This document shows positions 61,654 through 64,000 of a stretch of DNA of 64,000 nucleotides, piece by piece. Within the stretch, counting starts at the first letter, position 1, and every line of letters begins with the position of its first letter. The translations under genes and the position numbers were made by a program. The stretch is from Thermotogaceae bacterium. Its GTDB lineage: Bacteria; Thermotogota; Thermotogae; Thermotogales; Thermotogaceae. The notes under the pieces were generated by a model. That model was given only the letters and a program-made list of their open reading frames with translations. It did no database searches and was not told where the DNA came from. The stretch spans positions 62,001 to 126,000 of the forward strand of contig JALWTT010000006.1 of the NCBI GenBank assembly GCA_027077795.1, read 5' to 3'.

Positions 61654-64000
61654 ATGGCAAGAAGAAAGAAGAGAAGGAATCATACGGTTGAAAGTGATCG
61701 AAAAAGGAAGGAGAAGAAGGAATTAGGGGTGAAATCAAGTGTTCTGGCTATAATATTGGGCATAGTCATAATATTTGGTGTGATTCTCGCTGTCAGATCG
61801 ATGAACTTCAACATACCTCCCAGCCAACCCTATGTTAAATATCCTACGGATGGTCAAAAAAGGGTGCCGAGGAATTTAAAGCTCGAGTGGGGATGTGAGG
61901 ATCCGGATGGTGACAGATTGTCCTATGATCTCTATGTTGGTGAGGGAACACCAACACTTGTGGCAACGTCTCTCACATTTCCAGTTTATGAGTTGAAACT
62001 CCTTCCGGGAAAGGAATACAAGTGGTTGGTGGTGGCTAGGGACGGGAAAGGAGGAGTTTCCAGGAGCCCTGTCTGGAGGTTTGAAACTGCCCCAAACAGT
62101 CCTCCTAATCCTCCAAAGGCTATAAGTCCATCGCAGGGAGAAACGGTTGATTCCAGCAAGGTTGCCTTGAACTGGACTGATTCAGATCCAGATGGTGATG
62201 AGGTTTTCTACGATCTCTATGTTGATGGAATTGAAGTTGCGAAAGATTTGAAGGTACCGTCTTACACCGTGAGCGCCGTTGAAGGAGAAAAGCATCTTTG
62301 GAGAGTGGTTGCAAAGGATAAGTTCGGTGGCAGATCGGAGTCGGAATGGTGGTTTTATGTTAGAAAGCCCAACAGACCTCCAAGGGTGAGTTTAACCGCG
62401 GTGAAAGTTGGTGATGGATGGATAGAAGTTTGGTGGAAGGCAACGGATCCAGATGGCGATCCAATTAAGAGTGATCTGTTTCTAGATGGAAGAAGCGTTA
62501 AAGCAACACCTGGGAAAATGATAAAAACCGTTTATGGGAGACACAAGTTGGAGGTGGTGGTTTCCGATGGTGTGTCCGAGACTAGGGTATCAACAGAGGT
62601 GGTTGTGAAAAAGCCTCTTCCGCCTGAGAAACCTAGAATCATCGGGGCGAGGAGAACAATCTCGGGAATTTATCATGTGAAGTGGGAGGCAACGGATCCG
62701 GATAGCACGAGCTTGTCGTATGAGATCTTCCTGGATGGGAAGAAGCTAGAAGTCACAAGAAGTAAAGAACTCAACCTGAAATTACCGCCAGGAGATCACA
62801 AAATAAAGGTTGTTGCTGTCGATGAAGGTGGGAGAAAGAATGAATCTGAGATGCTTGTGAAAGTCCTATCTCCAGATTTGAATCTGTTTGTACCGGATGT
62901 TGTCTATTCCAGTTCAGTCAACGTTAAGTGGAATTTTCCGACGGAGGCCGTTTATAGCCTATATGTGGATGAAAAAAGAATGTATTCCGGGAGATCAAAA
63001 TCCGTCTCGTTGAATTTGACCCCTGGTGAACACAAGCTTAGATTGGTTGCACATGCCTTTGGCAAAAGCTTTGTAGTTGAAAAATCGGTGACTTATGAGA
63101 AACCTTACGATGTTCTCGCTCTCTCTGAAGGAGAAGGTCTGTTTCTCGTGAACGTCTCGAAGAAGATGAAAATAGTTGATGATATGGGTGGGATAGATGG
63201 CAGCAAGATGGATTATTCGAACAAAATAGCAGCAGTTGTTGGACGGACTGGAGAGGTTTACGTAATCAGCGTTGAGGACAGTTATATGGCGCTTCTTTCG
63301 ATACTTAATGAAAGTGCCTTGGACGTGGCTGTTGGAAAGGACTACGTTTACATATTGAGTGGTGAAAAGATTTTGAAGGTGGATTTCAACGGTTCAGTCA
63401 TAAACGAGAGGAATCTATCCGGGGGAACTTCACTGGATTTCGATGGAAAACTTTTTGTGGGTATGGATGGAAGGGTAATGGAGCTTGATCCAGATCTGAC
63501 TGTTCTGCGAAGTTGGAACGTCAAGGGAAAGGTCAGAAAGGTGTTTCGAGATGGCAGGAGGATCGTGGTTGTTGAAAACTGGGGAATTGAGGTGATCGGT
63601 GGAGGTTCGATAAGCCTTCCCGACCCAAGGGATGCGGTCAAAACGAAGAATGGATACGCTGTGGCAGATCAAACACTGGGAGTGGTTTTCCTGAATAGCG
63701 ATCTTCAAGTGACGGGATCTGTGGATGTTCCAGGAGCTGATTCAATATCAGTACACGGGGATGAACTAGTAGCTTTTGGCAGGGGGATCTACAGGATAAG
63801 AGAAGGAGAGGTAGTTGAAAAACTTGGAAGAGGGGAAAAGGTTCTGTCAACCTGCGACAAGTTTGTTGCTACCGATAGAGGGCTCTATTTTGGGGTTGAG
63901 AAGCTGTTTGACGGAGAAGTTAGCAAGGTTAGATGTTCAGGAAAGAAAGCCGCCTTTTCTTCTTATGGAAAGTTGTTCCTTTATGATGGAAAAGTTTATG
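61654..64000 (+). CDS. Membrane-anchored DPDGD/fibronectin-III-like repeat protein, 3'-truncated
   Basis: Open from ATG 61654 (behind GGGAGGTG) to the right edge, at least 782 residues. The N-terminus is a very basic cytosolic tail (MARRKKRRNH...) followed by one membrane helix (VLAIILGIVIIFGVILAV, about residues 35-52), so the rest lies outside. About five repeats of ~85-95 residues follow, each with a W-x-x-x-DPDGD-x-x-x-Y-DLYVDG pattern (DPDGD three times, DPDST once, then a degenerate copy): Fn3-like domains. From about residue 485 a beta-propeller-like region begins, with repeated short strand motifs (GEGLFLV, GKDYVYILSGE, GKLFVGMDG, GRGIYRI, DRGLYFG, GKLFLYDG). A surface or periplasmic binding/structural role is inferred. 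Confidence 0.85.
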   Translation, partial: MARRKKRRNHTVESDRKRKEKKELGVKSSVLAIILGIVIIFGVILAVRSMNFNIPPSQPYVKYPTDGQKRVPRNLKLEWGCEDPDGDRLSYDLYVGEGTPTLVATSLTFPVYELKLLPGKEYKWLVVARDGKGGVSRSPVWRFETAPNSPPNPPKAISPSQGETVDSSKVALNWTDSDPDGDEVFYDLYVDGIEVAKDLKVPSYTVSAVEGEKHLWRVVAKDKFGGRSESEWWFYVRKPNRPPRVSLTAVKVGDGWIEVWWKATDPDGDPIKSDLFLDGRSVKATPGKMIKTVYGRHKLEVVVSDGVSETRVSTEVVVKKPLPPEKPRIIGARRTISGIYHVKWEATDPDSTSLSYEIFLDGKKLEVTRSKELNLKLPPGDHKIKVVAVDEGGRKNESEMLVKVLSPDLNLFVPDVVYSSSVNVKWNFPTEAVYSLYVDEKRMYSGRSKSVSLNLTPGEHKLRLVAHAFGKSFVVEKSVTYEKPYDVLALSEGEGLFLVNVSKKMKIVDDMGGIDGSKMDYSNKIAAVVGRTGEVYVISVEDSYMALLSILNESALDVAVGKDYVYILSGEKILKVDFNGSVINERNLSGGTSLDFDGKLFVGMDGRVMELDPDLTVLRSWNVKGKVRKVFRDGRRIVVVENWGIEVIGGGSISLPDPRDAVKTKNGYAVADQTLGVVFLNSDLQVTGSVDVPGADSISVHGDELVAFGRGIYRIREGEVVEKLGRGEKVLSTCDKFVATDRGLYFGVEKLFDGEVSKVRCSGKKAAFSSYGKLFLYDGKVY

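Overview
The window looks like chromosome of a member of the Thermotogota, probably order Thermotogales; I cannot settle the genus. The pointers are a 63-residue single-cluster ferredoxin very like that of Thermotoga maritima, a T. maritima-type maltosyltransferase (MmtA), NfnAB, several sugar/peptide ABC operons with lipobox-less binding proteins, purine-rich coding strands, heavy AGA/AGG use, and many GTG/TTG starts behind strong GGAGG sites. There is no CRISPR array, recognisable insertion sequence or prophage, so this is mostly core chromosome with carbohydrate and transport islands.

Layout. 1-3.3 kb: end of a family-5 ABC ATPase gene, an archaeal-type GH1 glycosidase and a LacI regulator. 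3.3-12.8 kb (minus, except one unknown helical protein at 8.1-9.5 kb): nfnB, nfnA, glyQ, dihydrolipoamide dehydrogenase, argS, a small exported protein and a sugar-1-phosphate nucleotidylyltransferase. 12.9-19.6 kb: peptide/oligosaccharide ABC operon (ATPase, binding protein, permease B, permease C). The ATPase has a 64-residue insertion and a disturbed start, and the C permease carries a ~580-residue insertion. 19.6-22.7 kb (minus): MalEFG/UgpBAE-like sugar ABC operon. 22.8-25.4 kb: tRNA-Thr, tRNA-Tyr, rpmG, tmRNA, miaB, def. 25.4-26.3 kb: ArsR regulator with an SPW-repeat membrane protein. 26.4-30 kb: thrS and PBP2. 30-39.1 kb (minus): RND pump with MarR regulator; rlmH, MBL-fold protein, engB, HD-GYP; ferredoxin; OsmC, FprA flavodiiron protein and high-molecular-weight rubredoxin, an oxygen/peroxide/NO defence set.

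39.4-47.8 kb: a pentose locus with ABC importer, FGGY kinase, D-lyxose isomerase, a second divergent FGGY kinase and a xylulokinase, headed by a promoter with a perfect 16-bp LacI-type palindrome just downstream. 47.9-49.1 kb: M20/YgeY hydrolase. 49.1-53.3 kb (minus): flgB-flgC-fliE-rodA coupled by 1-4 nt overlaps, then a membrane serine protease and a CsgG-like envelope protein. 53.4-56.2 kb: cobalamin riboswitch and btuFCD. 56.1-58.7 kb (minus): queH, rhomboid protease, spoVS, five tRNAs (Pro, Gly, Arg-TCT, His, Arg-TCG). 58.9-59.2 kb: internally deleted DeoR-family remnant. 59.4-64 kb: mmtA, acpP and a large membrane-anchored DPDGD-repeat protein running off the right edge.

The most unusual items are the expanded ABC transporter with a possible AUA or frameshifted start (12.9-19.6 kb), the three-kinase D-lyxose/xylulose locus with its operator, the collapsed DeoR gene, and a recurrent start-site pattern in which an ATG touching the Shine-Dalgarno is probably a decoy.
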